64,000 nt of DNA, taken from NCBI RefSeq assembly GCF_943914565.1, contig NZ_CALUCN010000009.1, positions 41,902 through 105,901 of the forward strand. Direction: 5' to 3'. Positions 26,297 through 35,280 of this stretch are shown here, piece by piece. Each line of letters opens with the position of its first letter. Position 1 is the stretch's first letter. The notes under the pieces were generated by a model, which was not told the origin of the DNA, did no database searches, and was given only the letters and a program-made list of their open reading frames with translations. The stretch is from an uncultured Tessaracoccus sp. (GTDB taxonomy: Bacteria > Actinomycetota > Actinomycetes > Propionibacteriales > Propionibacteriaceae). The position numbers and the translations under genes are program-made.

Positions 26297-26979
26297 CACT
26301 CCACCTTCAGGAAGTCGTCGCTCAGGTACGGGTTGCCGGACACCTCGGCGGCCAGCGACGTCTCCTGCCCGTGCCCGGGCAGGACCAGCAACTCGTGGTC
26401 GAAGGTGTCCAGGATGCGACGCAGCGAGGCGCGCATCTCGTCCATGCTACCGCCGGGGAAATCGGTGCGGCCGATGCTCCCCGCGAACACGACGTCGCCG
26501 GAGAACAGCACGTGCTGCTCCCCCGCAGCCACGTCGAGCACCACGGATCCCTTGGTGTGCCCGGGCGTGGCGAGCACCCGTACCCGCAGCCCGCCGATCT
26601 CCTGCTCCTCGCGCAGGTCGATGACCTCCTGCGGGGCCGGCAACTCGTCGGTGCCACCCAGCATCCTGGGCAGGAACTTCGACGCGTTGGGCCCGAGCGC
26701 GAGCCCCGGTCGGGTGAGCAGCGGACGGTCCTCGGCCGCGAGGTGCAGCGGCACCTCGTGCCTGGCCGCGAGCAGGTGCGCGTCACCGACGTGGTCGACG
26801 TGTCCGTGGGTGCCGAGCAGCGCGACGGGCGTCAGCTGGAGCTCTTCCAACTGCGCCTCGATCGCCTCGGCACCCTGGACGCCGGGGTCGACGACGACCA
26901 CCTCGGGTGAGGCGTCGTCGGGCTGGACGAAGTAGCAGTTGGCCTGCCACGGAGAAACGACGAGACGGTGGATACGCAC
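26296..26979 (-). CDS. MBL-fold metallo-hydrolase (glyoxalase II-like)
   Basis: A 227-residue metallo-beta-lactamase-fold hydrolase. The zinc-binding set is complete: GTHGHVDHVGD (THxHxDH type, residues about 57-63), a downstream His in TPGHTKGS, Asp in LFSGDVVFAGSIGRTDF, and His in LPGHGQET. This is the YcbL/glyoxalase II-like group commonly paired with hisS in actinobacteria; the thioester substrate is not known. GTG 26979 lies 6 nt after a TAGAGT -10 box, so the mRNA is probably leaderless. Confidence 0.88.
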   Translation of the reverse strand: MRIHRLVVSPWQANCYFVQPDDASPEVVVVDPGVQGAEAIEAQLEELQLTPVALLGTHGHVDHVGDAHLLAARHEVPLHLAAEDRPLLTRPGLALGPNASKFLPRMLGGTDELPAPQEVIDLREEQEIGGLRVRVLATPGHTKGSVVLDVAAGEQHVLFSGDVVFAGSIGRTDFPGGSMDEMRASLRRILDTFDHELLVLPGHGQETSLAAEVSGNPYLSDDFLKVE

Positions 26980-26985
26980 GTCTGC

Positions 26986-26991
26986 ACTCTA
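26986..26991 (-). promoter_or_regulatory. -10 box (TAGAGT) of the leaderless MBL-hisS transcript
   Basis: TAGAGT on the minus strand, exactly 6 nt before the GTG at 26979. It is back to back with the TAGATT box of the DUF349 gene; the two hexamers are separated by only 6 bp. Confidence 0.65.
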
Positions 26992-26997
26992 TCGGGA

Positions 26998-27003
26998 TAG
27001 ATT
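26998..27003 (+). promoter_or_regulatory. -10 box (TAGATT) of the leaderless DUF349 transcript
   Basis: TAGATT followed by 6 nt (GAACCC) and the ATG at 27010. No ribosome-binding site is present. Together with the opposite box it sits on a CTATCGGGATAG-type symmetric core (26989-27000). Confidence 0.65.
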
Positions 27004-27009
27004 GAACCC

Positions 27010-28260
27010 ATGAGCGAACAGCAAGCGCCCGCGGAGTTCGGCCGTGTCGACCCCGACGGCACCGTCTACGTCCGCGTCGGTGACACCGAACGAAGCGTCG
27101 GCCAGATTCCCGATGCCACTGCCGAGGAAGCCCTCGCCTTCTACGTCCGCCGCTACGAAAGCCTCGAGGCGGAGGTGCTGCTCCTGGAGCAGCGCGTGGC
27201 CACGCAGGCCATGCACCCGGAGGAGGCCAAGGGCGTGATCGCGACGACCCGTACGAACGTCGCGGAGGCCAGCGCCGTCGGGGACCTGGCCGCACTGCAG
27301 GCCCGGCTCGACGCCCTGGAGGCGACGTTGCCGGCCCAGATCGAGGCCCGACGTGCGGCGAAGGCCGAGGCGCACGCGGCGGCCATCGCAGCCAAGACGA
27401 CGATGGTCGAGGAGGCCGAACGGCTCTCCGAGAGCGAGGACTGGCGCGGCGGCGTCGACCGGTTCCGGACGCTGCTCGAGGAGTGGAAGGCGCTCCCCCG
27501 CGTCGACAAGGCCACCGACAACGAGCTGTGGCGACGCTTCAGCTCGGCCCGCACCCGGTACACGAGGCGCCGGAAGGCGCACTTCTCCCAGCTCAACGCC
27601 AAGCGCGACGAGGCGAAGCGGCTGAAGGAGGAGATCATCAAGGAGGCCGAGCCGCTCGCGACGTCGACGGACTGGGGCCCGACGTCGGGTGCCTTCCGCG
27701 AGTTGATGCGCCGCTGGAAGGCGGCCGGCTCTGCGCGCCGGCAGGACGACGACAAGCTCTGGGCCAGGTTCCGCGCGATCCAGGACCAGTTCTTCGGGGC
27801 CCGCACCGCGGCACAGGAGGCCGTCCAGGGCGAGCAGGGCGAGAACCTGCGTGCGAAGAACGAGCTCCTCGCGAAGGTGGAGCAGGACCTGGATGGCGTG
27901 ACCGACGTCGAGCAGGCCAAGCGCATCCACCGTGCGTTCCTCACGAACTTCAACGAGTACGGCTTCGTGCCGCGCGGCGCGATGCGCGAGGTCGACCAGC
28001 GGCTGCGCCGGGTCGCGGACACGGTCGCCGAGCTCGAGGCCGAGGAGTGGCGTCGCACGGACCCGGAGGCCCGACAGCGCGCCGACGACATGGTCTCGAA
28101 GTTCGAGGACCAGGTCCGCAAGCTCGAGGCACAGCTCGAGGAGGCCGAGGCCCGCGGCGACGCGCGGGGCGTGAAGGACGCGACGAAGTCCCTCGAGACC
28201 TACCGGGGCTGGCTGGAGCAGGCGCGGTCGACCGCGTCGGAATTCCACGAGGCGCGCTGA
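27010..28260 (+). CDS. DUF349 domain-containing protein
   Basis: A 416-residue, mostly alpha-helical, charged protein with three DUF349 repeats (about residues 135-200, 205-280 and 285-350; each has a W-x-x-x-x-x-F-x-x-A-x-x-x-Y/F-like core) and a coiled-coil C-terminus (350-416). Such proteins sit beside rel/rsh in actinobacteria; their function is unknown. No signal peptide or membrane segment. It starts from a leaderless-type promoter and stops inside a bidirectional hairpin shared with rsh. Confidence 0.85.
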   Translation: MSEQQAPAEFGRVDPDGTVYVRVGDTERSVGQIPDATAEEALAFYVRRYESLEAEVLLLEQRVATQAMHPEEAKGVIATTRTNVAEASAVGDLAALQARLDALEATLPAQIEARRAAKAEAHAAAIAAKTTMVEEAERLSESEDWRGGVDRFRTLLEEWKALPRVDKATDNELWRRFSSARTRYTRRRKAHFSQLNAKRDEAKRLKEEIIKEAEPLATSTDWGPTSGAFRELMRRWKAAGSARRQDDDKLWARFRAIQDQFFGARTAAQEAVQGEQGENLRAKNELLAKVEQDLDGVTDVEQAKRIHRAFLTNFNEYGFVPRGAMREVDQRLRRVADTVAELEAEEWRRTDPEARQRADDMVSKFEDQVRKLEAQLEEAEARGDARGVKDATKSLETYRGWLEQARSTASEFHEAR

Positions 28261-28290
28261 CCGCGGGCGCGTCCCCGCGCCGCGGTCAGC
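28256..28290. terminator. Bidirectional terminator hairpin holding both stop codons
   Basis: Perfect 11-bp inverted repeat GCTGACCGCGG (28256-28266) and CCGCGGTCAGC (28280-28290), extended inside by CGCG/CGCG around a TCCC loop. The TGA of the DUF349 gene and the TGA of rsh are each within an arm. The strong GC stem between convergent genes makes a two-way terminator likely. Confidence 0.75.
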
Positions 28291-30538
28291 CGCTCGTGCG
28301 GTAGACCTCGAAGATGCCGGGGATCCGGCGTATCTGGCTGATGATGTGCTGCAGGTGCGTCGGGTCCGCCGCCTCGAACGAGATCGAGCCGTGGAACTGC
28401 CGCTGCTTGGCCGAGTTCAACGTCGCCGACAGGATGTCGATGTGCTGCTGCGACAGCACCCCGGAGATGTCGGCGAGCAGCCCGGTGCGGTCGATGCCCT
28501 GCAGCTCGAGCGTCACCATGAACTCGTCGCCCGGGTCGGTGTTCCACCGCACGTCGACGATGCGCTCCGGCTGCGCGAGCAGTGACGGCACGTTCGAGCA
28601 CGAACGCAGGTGCACGCTGACCCCGTCGCCCTTCGTGACGAAGCCGATGATCTCGTCGCCGGGCAGCGGGGAGCAGCACTTGGCGAACTTCGCCGTGACC
28701 GCGTCGTCGCCGTCGACGAGGACCGCGGCCGTCGCGGACTTGCGCGGCTTGCGCCGGCGCACCGACGGCAGGTCCTCACTCACCGTGTCGAGGGCCTCGT
28801 CCTCGCCACCGTGCAGCGCGATGAGCTTGCCCACGACGGTCTGGGCGCCCAGGTGCCCCTCGCCGATGGCGCCGTAGAGGCCCGGGACGTCCTTCTGGCT
28901 GAGCTCGTGGGCGACCGCGGTCAGGTTCTCGAGGCTCAGCAGCCGCTGCAGCGGCACCCCGTGCCGACGCAGCTCCTTCGCCAGCAGTTCCTTGCCCTTC
29001 TCGATCGCCTCGTCGCGACGCTCGCGGGAGAAGTGCTGCCGGATCTTCTGCTTCGCGCGCGAGGTCACGACGAACTCGAGCCAGTCCCTGCTCGGGGCGG
29101 CCTCCTCGGTGCGAGCGGTGAGGATCTCGACCTTGTCGCCCTGCTGCAGCGGGGTGCTGAGCGACACGAGCCGCCCGTTGACGCGGGCGCCGATGCAGCG
29201 GTAGCCCACCTCGGTGTGGATCGAGAACGCGAAGTCCACCGGCGTCGCACCGACCGGCAGCGCCGTGACTTCGCCCTTCGGCGTGAACACGAAGATCTCG
29301 TCGGAGTTGATCTCGAAGAGCACCGAGTCGAGGAACTCCGACGGGTCCTCGGTCTCCTTGCTCATCACCGAGAGCTGGTGCATGGCCCGCAGGCCTGCCT
29401 CCTCGGGCGTGATCCCGTCGCGGAGCTGCTGCTTGTACTTCCAGTGCGCGGCGACGCCGTACTCGGCGCGGCGGTGCATCTCGTGGGTGCGGATCTGCAG
29501 CTCGACCGGCTCGCGGTTGGCGCCGAGCACCGTCGTGTGCAGCGACTGGTACATGTTGAACTTCGGGTTCGCGATGTAGTCCTTGAACCGTCCCGGGATG
29601 GGCTTGTAGGCCGCGTGCGCGACGCCCAGCACCTGGTAGCAGTCGCGCACGTCGGCGACGAGGACGCGCAGTCCGATGAGGTCGTAGATGTCTCGGAAGT
29701 CGCGGCCGCGGACCATCATCTTCTGGTAGATCGAGTAGTAGTGCTTCGGGCGGCCGTACACCGTCGCGGTGATCTTCGCCTCCGCGAGCAGCTCCTGGAA
29801 CTGCGCGATCAGCTGCCGGAGCGTCGCCTCCCGTTTCGGCGCCGCCGACTGCACCATGTCGACGATCTCCTGGTAGACCTGCGGCTCGATGACCTGGAAG
29901 CTCAGGTCCTCGAGCTCCCACTTGATCGTGTTCATGCCGAGCCGGTGCGCCAGCGGCGCGAAGATGTTCAGCGTCTCGGTGGCGATGCGGATCTGCTTGT
30001 CGGGGCGGAGCGAGCCGATCGTGCGCATGTTGTGCAGCCGGTCGGCGAGCTTGATGACGAGCACGCGCACCTCCTCGGAGGTGGCCATGATCATCTTGCG
30101 GATCGTCTCCGCCTTGGCCGTCTCGCCGTAGGTGAGCTTGTCGAGCTTCGTGACGCCGTCGACCATTCGGGCGACCTCGTCGGAGAACTCCTCCCGGCAC
30201 TCCTCGAGCGTGTACGGGGTGTCCTCGACGGTGTCGTGCAGCAGCGCCGCGACGATGACCGGCTCGGTCATGCCGAGCTCGGCCAGGATCGTGGCGACCG
30301 CGAGCGGGTGCGTGATGTACGGGTCGCCGGACTTGCGGTGCTGGCCGGCGTGGTGGTGCTCGGCGGTGCGGTAGGCGCGCTCGATGAGGTCCAGGTCGGC
30401 CTTCGGGTGGTTGGCACGCACGATCGTGAACAGCGGGTCGAGCACGGCCGCCCGCGGCCTGGAACCGCCGAGCCGGGCCAGACGCTGGCGCATGCGCGCC
30501 CACGTCAGTTGCTGGTCGGCAACCTCTCGGGTGTCCAT
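28286..30538 (-). CDS. rsh: Bifunctional (p)ppGpp synthetase/hydrolase, RelA/SpoT family
   Basis: A 750-residue stringent-response enzyme. The hydrolase domain has the HD pair in AALLHDTVEDTPY (His101-Asp102) and the substrate-binding HHAGQHRKSGDPYI. The synthetase domain includes RFKDYIANPKFNMYQSLHTT. A TGS domain (EIFVFTPKGEVTALPVGAT), a helical/zinc-finger region (AKCCSPLPGDEI) and a C-terminal ACT domain follow. With the HD pair intact it should both make and degrade (p)ppGpp. ATG 30538 is preceded by GAGGAGG. The conserved neighbour apt is separated from it here by a K+ channel gene. Confidence 0.96.
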   Translation of the reverse strand: MDTREVADQQLTWARMRQRLARLGGSRPRAAVLDPLFTIVRANHPKADLDLIERAYRTAEHHHAGQHRKSGDPYITHPLAVATILAELGMTEPVIVAALLHDTVEDTPYTLEECREEFSDEVARMVDGVTKLDKLTYGETAKAETIRKMIMATSEEVRVLVIKLADRLHNMRTIGSLRPDKQIRIATETLNIFAPLAHRLGMNTIKWELEDLSFQVIEPQVYQEIVDMVQSAAPKREATLRQLIAQFQELLAEAKITATVYGRPKHYYSIYQKMMVRGRDFRDIYDLIGLRVLVADVRDCYQVLGVAHAAYKPIPGRFKDYIANPKFNMYQSLHTTVLGANREPVELQIRTHEMHRRAEYGVAAHWKYKQQLRDGITPEEAGLRAMHQLSVMSKETEDPSEFLDSVLFEINSDEIFVFTPKGEVTALPVGATPVDFAFSIHTEVGYRCIGARVNGRLVSLSTPLQQGDKVEILTARTEEAAPSRDWLEFVVTSRAKQKIRQHFSRERRDEAIEKGKELLAKELRRHGVPLQRLLSLENLTAVAHELSQKDVPGLYGAIGEGHLGAQTVVGKLIALHGGEDEALDTVSEDLPSVRRRKPRKSATAAVLVDGDDAVTAKFAKCCSPLPGDEIIGFVTKGDGVSVHLRSCSNVPSLLAQPERIVDVRWNTDPGDEFMVTLELQGIDRTGLLADISGVLSQQHIDILSATLNSAKQRQFHGSISFEAADPTHLQHIISQIRRIPGIFEVYRTSG

Positions 30539-30569
30539 GCGCGTGCCTCCTCGACGATCCGAAGTCCCA

Positions 30570-30575
30570 AGTCTA
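30570..30575 (-). promoter_or_regulatory. Putative rsh -10 box (TAGACT)
   Basis: TAGACT on the minus strand in the 70-bp gap between the K+ channel gene and rsh. Predicted start is about 30563, leader about 25 nt with GAGGAGG. Confidence 0.5.
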
Positions 30576-30608
30576 CGCCCTTCGCGACGACCGTCGGGGA
30601 CGACGCGG

Positions 30609-31676
30609 TCACTCCTCGAGTGGCTGCGCGACGACGTGCGGGTCGGCCGGGGCGGCACGTCGGATGACGATCAGCTGGTCCCCGGTCTCGATGCGTGCCA
30701 CCGTCGAGTCGTAGAAGCGACGCAGCGTGTCGTTGCGCACGATGCCGATGACCTTCTCCCCGACGACGGCGCCGGGCGACTGCCCCACCTCGGTGGGCTT
30801 CGCCTGACGTTGGTGGACCTCGAGGCCCTCCCCACCGGTCAGCATGTCCTGGATGATCGCGCCGAGGTCCGGCCCGATCGCGGAGAGGCCCAGCAGCCGG
30901 CCGACCGTCTCCGAGCTGGTCACGACGCTCGTCGCGCCGGACTGCTTCACCAGCGGCACGTTCTGGTGCTCGCGGACCGCCACCACCACGTTGGCAGTGG
31001 GGTTCAGCTGCCGCACCGTGAGCGTGGTGAGGATCGCGGCGTCGTCGCGGTCGAGGCACACGACGATCTCGCGCGCCTTCGGCACCTCCGCGCGGCGCAA
31101 CATGTCCCGTCGGCTCGCGTTGCCGAGGAACGCGGCGAGCCCGTCGAAGTTCGCGTCGGCGATCGCAGCCTCAGACTGGTCGATCACGACGATGCGGCCG
31201 GCCTGCTCCCCCTGCCTGCGCAGGGTGTTGACCGCCGAGCGACCCTTGGTGCCGTAGCCGATGACGACGATGTGGTTGCGCATCCTTCTCCTCCAGCGGT
31301 GGTCCTTGATGGCCCGGCTGCCCTCGTTGGCGAGCACCTCGATCGTGGTGCCGACCAACAGCACCAGGAACATCACGCGCAGGGGCGTGATGACCACCGC
31401 GCCGATGAACCGGGCGTGCGGCGCGAGCGGCGTGATGTCGCCGTAGCCCGTCGTGGTCATCGTCACGGTCGAGTAGTACAGGGCGTCGATGAAGTCGATG
31501 CCGTCGCCACCGACGTTGTCGCTGTAGGAGTCCGAGTCCACCCAGACGATGAGCGTGCTGATCATGAGCAGCAGCAGCGCCAGCAGCCCGCGACGGACCA
31601 GCTCCCGGAACGGGGAGGCGGCCACCTTCGGCAGGCTGACGAGCGCCAGCGACCTCGGTCTCAGCGCGGACGCCAT
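30609..31676 (-). CDS. Two-helix potassium channel with cytoplasmic RCK domains
   Basis: A 355-residue K+ channel of the MthK/TrkA-N type. Two membrane helices (residues about 27-46 and 88-115) flank the selectivity filter TTTGYGD (74-80). The cytoplasmic part starts with the Rossmann motif VVIGYGTKGRSAV (137-149; RCK_N) and ends with an RCK_C/TrkA_C domain (about 255-345). It would conduct K+ and be gated by a cytoplasmic ligand. ATG 31676 follows the apt stop in a TGACATG junction. It sits between apt and rsh, usually neighbours in actinobacteria. Confidence 0.92.
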   Translation of the reverse strand: MASALRPRSLALVSLPKVAASPFRELVRRGLLALLLLMISTLIVWVDSDSYSDNVGGDGIDFIDALYYSTVTMTTTGYGDITPLAPHARFIGAVVITPLRVMFLVLLVGTTIEVLANEGSRAIKDHRWRRRMRNHIVVIGYGTKGRSAVNTLRRQGEQAGRIVVIDQSEAAIADANFDGLAAFLGNASRRDMLRRAEVPKAREIVVCLDRDDAAILTTLTVRQLNPTANVVVAVREHQNVPLVKQSGATSVVTSSETVGRLLGLSAIGPDLGAIIQDMLTGGEGLEVHQRQAKPTEVGQSPGAVVGEKVIGIVRNDTLRRFYDSTVARIETGDQLIVIRRAAPADPHVVAQPLEE

Positions 31677-31677
31677 G

Positions 31678-32196
31678 TCAGTGCTGCACCAACGACGTGA
31701 GACTGGCGATGCCCTGCTCGGCCAGCACCGCGCGGCCGCCGAGCGCCTGGAGCTCGAGCAGCACCGCGACGTGGACGAGATCCGCACCCAGCTGGTGCAG
31801 CAGGCCCGCGGTCGCGGCGACGGTGCCGCCGGTGGCGAGCACGTCGTCGATCACGAGGACCCGGGCGCCGCGCTCGATCGCGTTGCGGTGGACGGTGAGC
31901 GTCTCCTTGCCGTACTCGAGGTCGAACGACTGCGAGTACACGTCGCCGGGCAGCTTGCCCGGCTTGCGCACCGGCACGAACCCGGCGCCCAGCCGGAGTG
32001 CCACCGGTGCCGCGAAGATGAAACCGCGGGCCTCCATCCCGACGACGACGTCCACGTCGGCCGGCGCCGAGGCGGCCAGCCCGTCGACGGCGGCGCTGAA
32101 GTGCGCAGCCGACCCGAGCAGCGGGGTGATGTCCTTGAACACCACCCCTGGCTCCGGGAAGTCCGGGACGTCGAGGATCTTCTCCGACAGGTTCAT
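31678..32196 (-). CDS. apt: Adenine phosphoribosyltransferase
   Basis: A 172-residue type I phosphoribosyltransferase salvaging adenine to AMP. The PRPP loop is VLVIDDVLATGGTVAAT (about residues 118-134), and the family N-terminus DFPEPGVVFKDITPLL is present. ATG 32196 is preferred; a TTG two codons upstream (32202) overlapping the secF stop is an alternative, both served by AAGGGG. Order secD-secF-apt is conserved in actinobacteria. Confidence 0.95.
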   Translation of the reverse strand: MNLSEKILDVPDFPEPGVVFKDITPLLGSAAHFSAAVDGLAASAPADVDVVVGMEARGFIFAAPVALRLGAGFVPVRKPGKLPGDVYSQSFDLEYGKETLTVHRNAIERGARVLVIDDVLATGGTVAATAGLLHQLGADLVHVAVLLELQALGGRAVLAEQGIASLTSLVQH

Positions 32197-32198
32197 GC

Positions 32199-33329
32199 TC
32201 AATGCTTCCCCTTGCGCTGGGCGCGGGTGGTGTGGGTGCGACGCTGGCGGCGCTCGAAGCGTACCGGCGACGTGGGTTCGGCCACCGCCTCGTCCGCCTC
32301 GGCCTCGCGGTGTGGGGCCTTCGCCCGGTGCTCGGCGCGCGCGGCCCGCTTCTCGAGCGTGGCACGGTGCTCGACCATCGCGGGCGTGCGTTCCTTGAAC
32401 CACGCGAGCAGCGGCGTCGCGATGAAGATGGACGAGAACGCGCCCGCGACCATACCGACGAGCAGGGCCAGGCCGAGGTCCTTCAACGGGTTCGACTGCC
32501 CCACGATGCCGGCGGTGAGCATCGCGGCGACCGGCAACACACCGATCACGGTGGTGTTGATCGAGCGCACGAGCACCTGGTTGATCGCCAGGTTCGCCTG
32601 CCACGAGAACGTGCGACTCCCCGACGTGAGGTCGCGGGTGTTCTCCTTGACCTTGTCGAAGACCACGACGGTGTCGTAGAGCGAGTAGCCGAGGATCGTG
32701 AGGATGCCGATCAACGTCGACGGCGTGACCGTGAACCCGACGATCGCGTACACACCGAGCGTGATGATCACGTCGTGCATCAAGGCGAGGATCGCGGAGA
32801 CGGCCATGCGCCAGTCACGGAAGTAGAGCCCGATGAGCAGCATCACGAGCCCCAGGAACACGAGCACGGCGGTGAGCGCGTCGCGGGAGATCTTGTCACC
32901 CCACGAGCCGCCGATGGTGTTGTACGTGACCTGGTCCACCGGTGCGTCGACGAGCGACGCGATGTCCTCGCGGGTCTCGGTGATCTCCTGCGGCGTGAGC
33001 GAGCGGGTCTGGATCCGCACGGCGGTGTCGCCGATCGAGAAGACCTGCGCGTCGAGCTCCCCCACCCGGAAGTCCGACGTGGCGGTGCGGACCTCCTCGA
33101 TCGTGCCGGCCTGCATCTGGACGGGCGCCTGGAAGTCGGTGCCGCCGCGGAACTCGATGCCGAGCGTCAGCTGCTTCACCAGCAGCACGATGATCGACAG
33201 CACGATCGCGGCGCCGGTGATGCCGAACCACATCGCGCGGTGCTTGATGAAGTCGTAGCTGAGCGAGCCGGAGTAGAGCCGATGCGCGATGCTGCCGCGT
33301 TGGCTGTCGGGCTTCGTGGTCGTTGCCAT
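32199..33329 (-). CDS. secF: Protein translocase subunit SecF
   Basis: A 376-residue membrane protein with six helices and a large extracytoplasmic loop after helix 1 (residues about 55-150). Characteristic stretches are GIEFRGGTDF, YSLYDTVVVFDKVKENTR and RSINTTVIGVLP. With SecD it uses the proton-motive force to finish export through SecYEG. A basic cytoplasmic tail of about 65 residues follows the last helix. ATG 33329 follows secD in a TGACATG junction with AAGGAGG upstream. Confidence 0.96.
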   Translation of the reverse strand: MATTTKPDSQRGSIAHRLYSGSLSYDFIKHRAMWFGITGAAIVLSIIVLLVKQLTLGIEFRGGTDFQAPVQMQAGTIEEVRTATSDFRVGELDAQVFSIGDTAVRIQTRSLTPQEITETREDIASLVDAPVDQVTYNTIGGSWGDKISRDALTAVLVFLGLVMLLIGLYFRDWRMAVSAILALMHDVIITLGVYAIVGFTVTPSTLIGILTILGYSLYDTVVVFDKVKENTRDLTSGSRTFSWQANLAINQVLVRSINTTVIGVLPVAAMLTAGIVGQSNPLKDLGLALLVGMVAGAFSSIFIATPLLAWFKERTPAMVEHRATLEKRAARAEHRAKAPHREAEADEAVAEPTSPVRFERRQRRTHTTRAQRKGKH

Positions 33330-33330
33330 G

Positions 33331-34869
33331 TCAGGCCTCCTTCCGGCGGGTCCGACGGCCGAGGAGCCGTTCCCTGGACACACCCATCTTGTCGGCGCTG
33401 AGGCCCGAGAGACGGTGGCCCTCACCGAAGAACCGGGTCCGCCCGAGCAGCGACATCAGCGGCTTCGTGAACGTCACGACGAGCACCAGGTTGATGAACG
33501 TGGTGAGCCCGAGCGCGAACGCGAAGCCCTGCACGCCGCCGACGGCGAGCACGTAGAGCACGATCGCGGCGAGGATCTGCACCATGTTCGCGACGAAGAT
33601 GGTGTTGCGCGCCTTCTTCCAACCCGACTCGATACCGACGCGGAGGCTGCGCCCCTCGCGGATCTCGTCGCGGATGCGTTCGAAGTAGATGATGAACGCG
33701 TCGGCCGTGACGGCCACGCCGACGATCGCACCCGCGATCGAGGCGAGGCTCAGCGTGAACCCGACGGACGCACCGAGGAGCGTCATCATCTGGTAGGTCA
33801 TGACGCCCGCCAGTGCGAGCGACGCCATCACGACGAGGCCGAGGCCGCGGTAGTAGAACAGCGCGTAGAGCACGACGATGGCGATGCCGAGCGCACCGGC
33901 GACGAGTCCGACGCGGAGCTGCTCCCCACCGAGCGTCGGTGACACGTTCTCGACCTGCGACGGCTCGAAGTCCAGCGGCAGCGAGCCGAACTTCAGCACG
34001 TTGGCGAGCTGCTGCGCCTCCTCCGGCGTGAACGACCCGGTGATCTGCGCCTGACCGTTGGTGATCGGCGTGTTGACGCGGGCGGCGGAGCGGACCTTGC
34101 CGTCGAGCACGATGGCGAACATGTTCGTGGGCTCGGGCTTCGAGACCAGCGCCTGCGTGACCTGGCCGAAGCGAGTGGTGCCCTCGCCGTTGAACTTCAG
34201 CGACACGGCCCAGCCGACGTCGTTCTGCGGCACCCCGGCGCTCGCGTCGGTGACCGACTGCCCCTGCACGGCCGCGGGGCCGAGCAGGTACTTCGTCTGG
34301 TCGTCCTCGTCGCAGACGACCTGCGCCTTGTCCAGTGCGGTCGCGGGCGGGGTCTGGCAGTCGAAGGACTCGAACGCCTTCGCGTCGGCCTCGGTGGGCT
34401 GGTAGGCCAGCACCTGGTCGACGCCCAGCACCTTCCCCTTCTTGCTGGTGGCCGGCTGCTTGTCCTTGCCGGCCTTCGCGTCGTCGGAGGGCTTGGCCTG
34501 GCCGGCGGTCAGGACGGGGCGGAACTCGAGCTGCGCCGTTGCGCCCACGAGCTCGACCAGGTCCTCACGGCTCACGTTGGGGGCCGAGACGACGATGTTC
34601 TTCTCACCCATCGTCGTGACGGACGCCTCACCGACGCCCATGCCGTCGACGCGCTGCTGGATGATGCCCACCGCGAGCGCCAACGATTCCGGTGCGACGG
34701 TCTCGTTGGTGGCGGTGAGCGTGATGGTCATGCCGCCGCGCAGGTCGAGGCCCAGCTTCGGGGCCCAGGTGCGGGTGCCGGCCATGATGCCGAACAGGAT
34801 GCCGATGACCGCCAGGAGCGCGAGGATCGCGATCCACGGGCGGGGTCGGCGTGCGGAGTTGCTTGCCAC
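33331..34869 (-). CDS. secD: Protein translocase subunit SecD
   Basis: A 512-residue export protein, six helices, with the P1 head between helix 1 and 2. It starts with a hydrophobic helix (residues 11-30) and GLDLRGGMTITL, and the helix-4 signature FERIRDEIREGRSLR is present. A Lys/Ala/Asp-rich insert lies near residues 133-150 (KPSDDAKAGKDKQPATSKKG), as in other actinobacterial SecD proteins. The start is GTG 34869, 15 bp after yajC. Confidence 0.96.
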   Translation of the reverse strand: MASNSARRPRPWIAILALLAVIGILFGIMAGTRTWAPKLGLDLRGGMTITLTATNETVAPESLALAVGIIQQRVDGMGVGEASVTTMGEKNIVVSAPNVSREDLVELVGATAQLEFRPVLTAGQAKPSDDAKAGKDKQPATSKKGKVLGVDQVLAYQPTEADAKAFESFDCQTPPATALDKAQVVCDEDDQTKYLLGPAAVQGQSVTDASAGVPQNDVGWAVSLKFNGEGTTRFGQVTQALVSKPEPTNMFAIVLDGKVRSAARVNTPITNGQAQITGSFTPEEAQQLANVLKFGSLPLDFEPSQVENVSPTLGGEQLRVGLVAGALGIAIVVLYALFYYRGLGLVVMASLALAGVMTYQMMTLLGASVGFTLSLASIAGAIVGVAVTADAFIIYFERIRDEIREGRSLRVGIESGWKKARNTIFVANMVQILAAIVLYVLAVGGVQGFAFALGLTTFINLVLVVTFTKPLMSLLGRTRFFGEGHRLSGLSADKMGVSRERLLGRRTRRKEA

Positions 34870-34884
34870 GGTCGTACCGTCGAC

Positions 34885-35280
34885 TCAGCGATCGCGCTCG
34901 TCGTCGGCGACGGATGCCTCGGCCGGGTCGTCAGCGGCGACGCCGGGCTCGGCCACGTCCTCCGCGACGACGTCCGCGGCCGGCGCGTCCTCGTCGGCAT
35001 ACTCGAACTCCTCCTCCTCGGGATCGAGGATCCGGGAGACGTGCCCCTTCATGATGGTCACCTCGACGCCCGGGGCGACCTCGACGATCATCTGCCGCTC
35101 ACCGGCGTGGAGCACCGTGGCGAAGATGCCGGAGGTCAGCACGACACGTGCGCCGGGCTCGAGCTTGTCGATCATCGCCTGGTGCTCGCGCATCCGCTTC
35201 TGCTGCGGGCGAATCATCAGGAAATACACGATCGCGCCGAAGACGACGATCATGAGCAAGAGGTCGGTGCCTGGAGGCAT
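34885..35280 (-). CDS. yajC: Preprotein translocase subunit YajC
   Basis: A 131-residue single-pass accessory protein of SecDF. One membrane helix at residues 5-23 is followed by FLMIRPQQKRMREHQAMI, the family signature, a small beta domain and a very acidic Glu/Asp/Ala tail (95-131). ATG 35280 is preferred over a TTG at 35304 because the helix then starts close to the N-terminus; AGAAAG lies 7 nt upstream. Confidence 0.92.
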   Translation of the reverse strand: MPPGTDLLLMIVVFGAIVYFLMIRPQQKRMREHQAMIDKLEPGARVVLTSGIFATVLHAGERQMIVEVAPGVEVTIMKGHVSRILDPEEEEFEYADEDAPAADVVAEDVAEPGVAADDPAEASVADDERDR

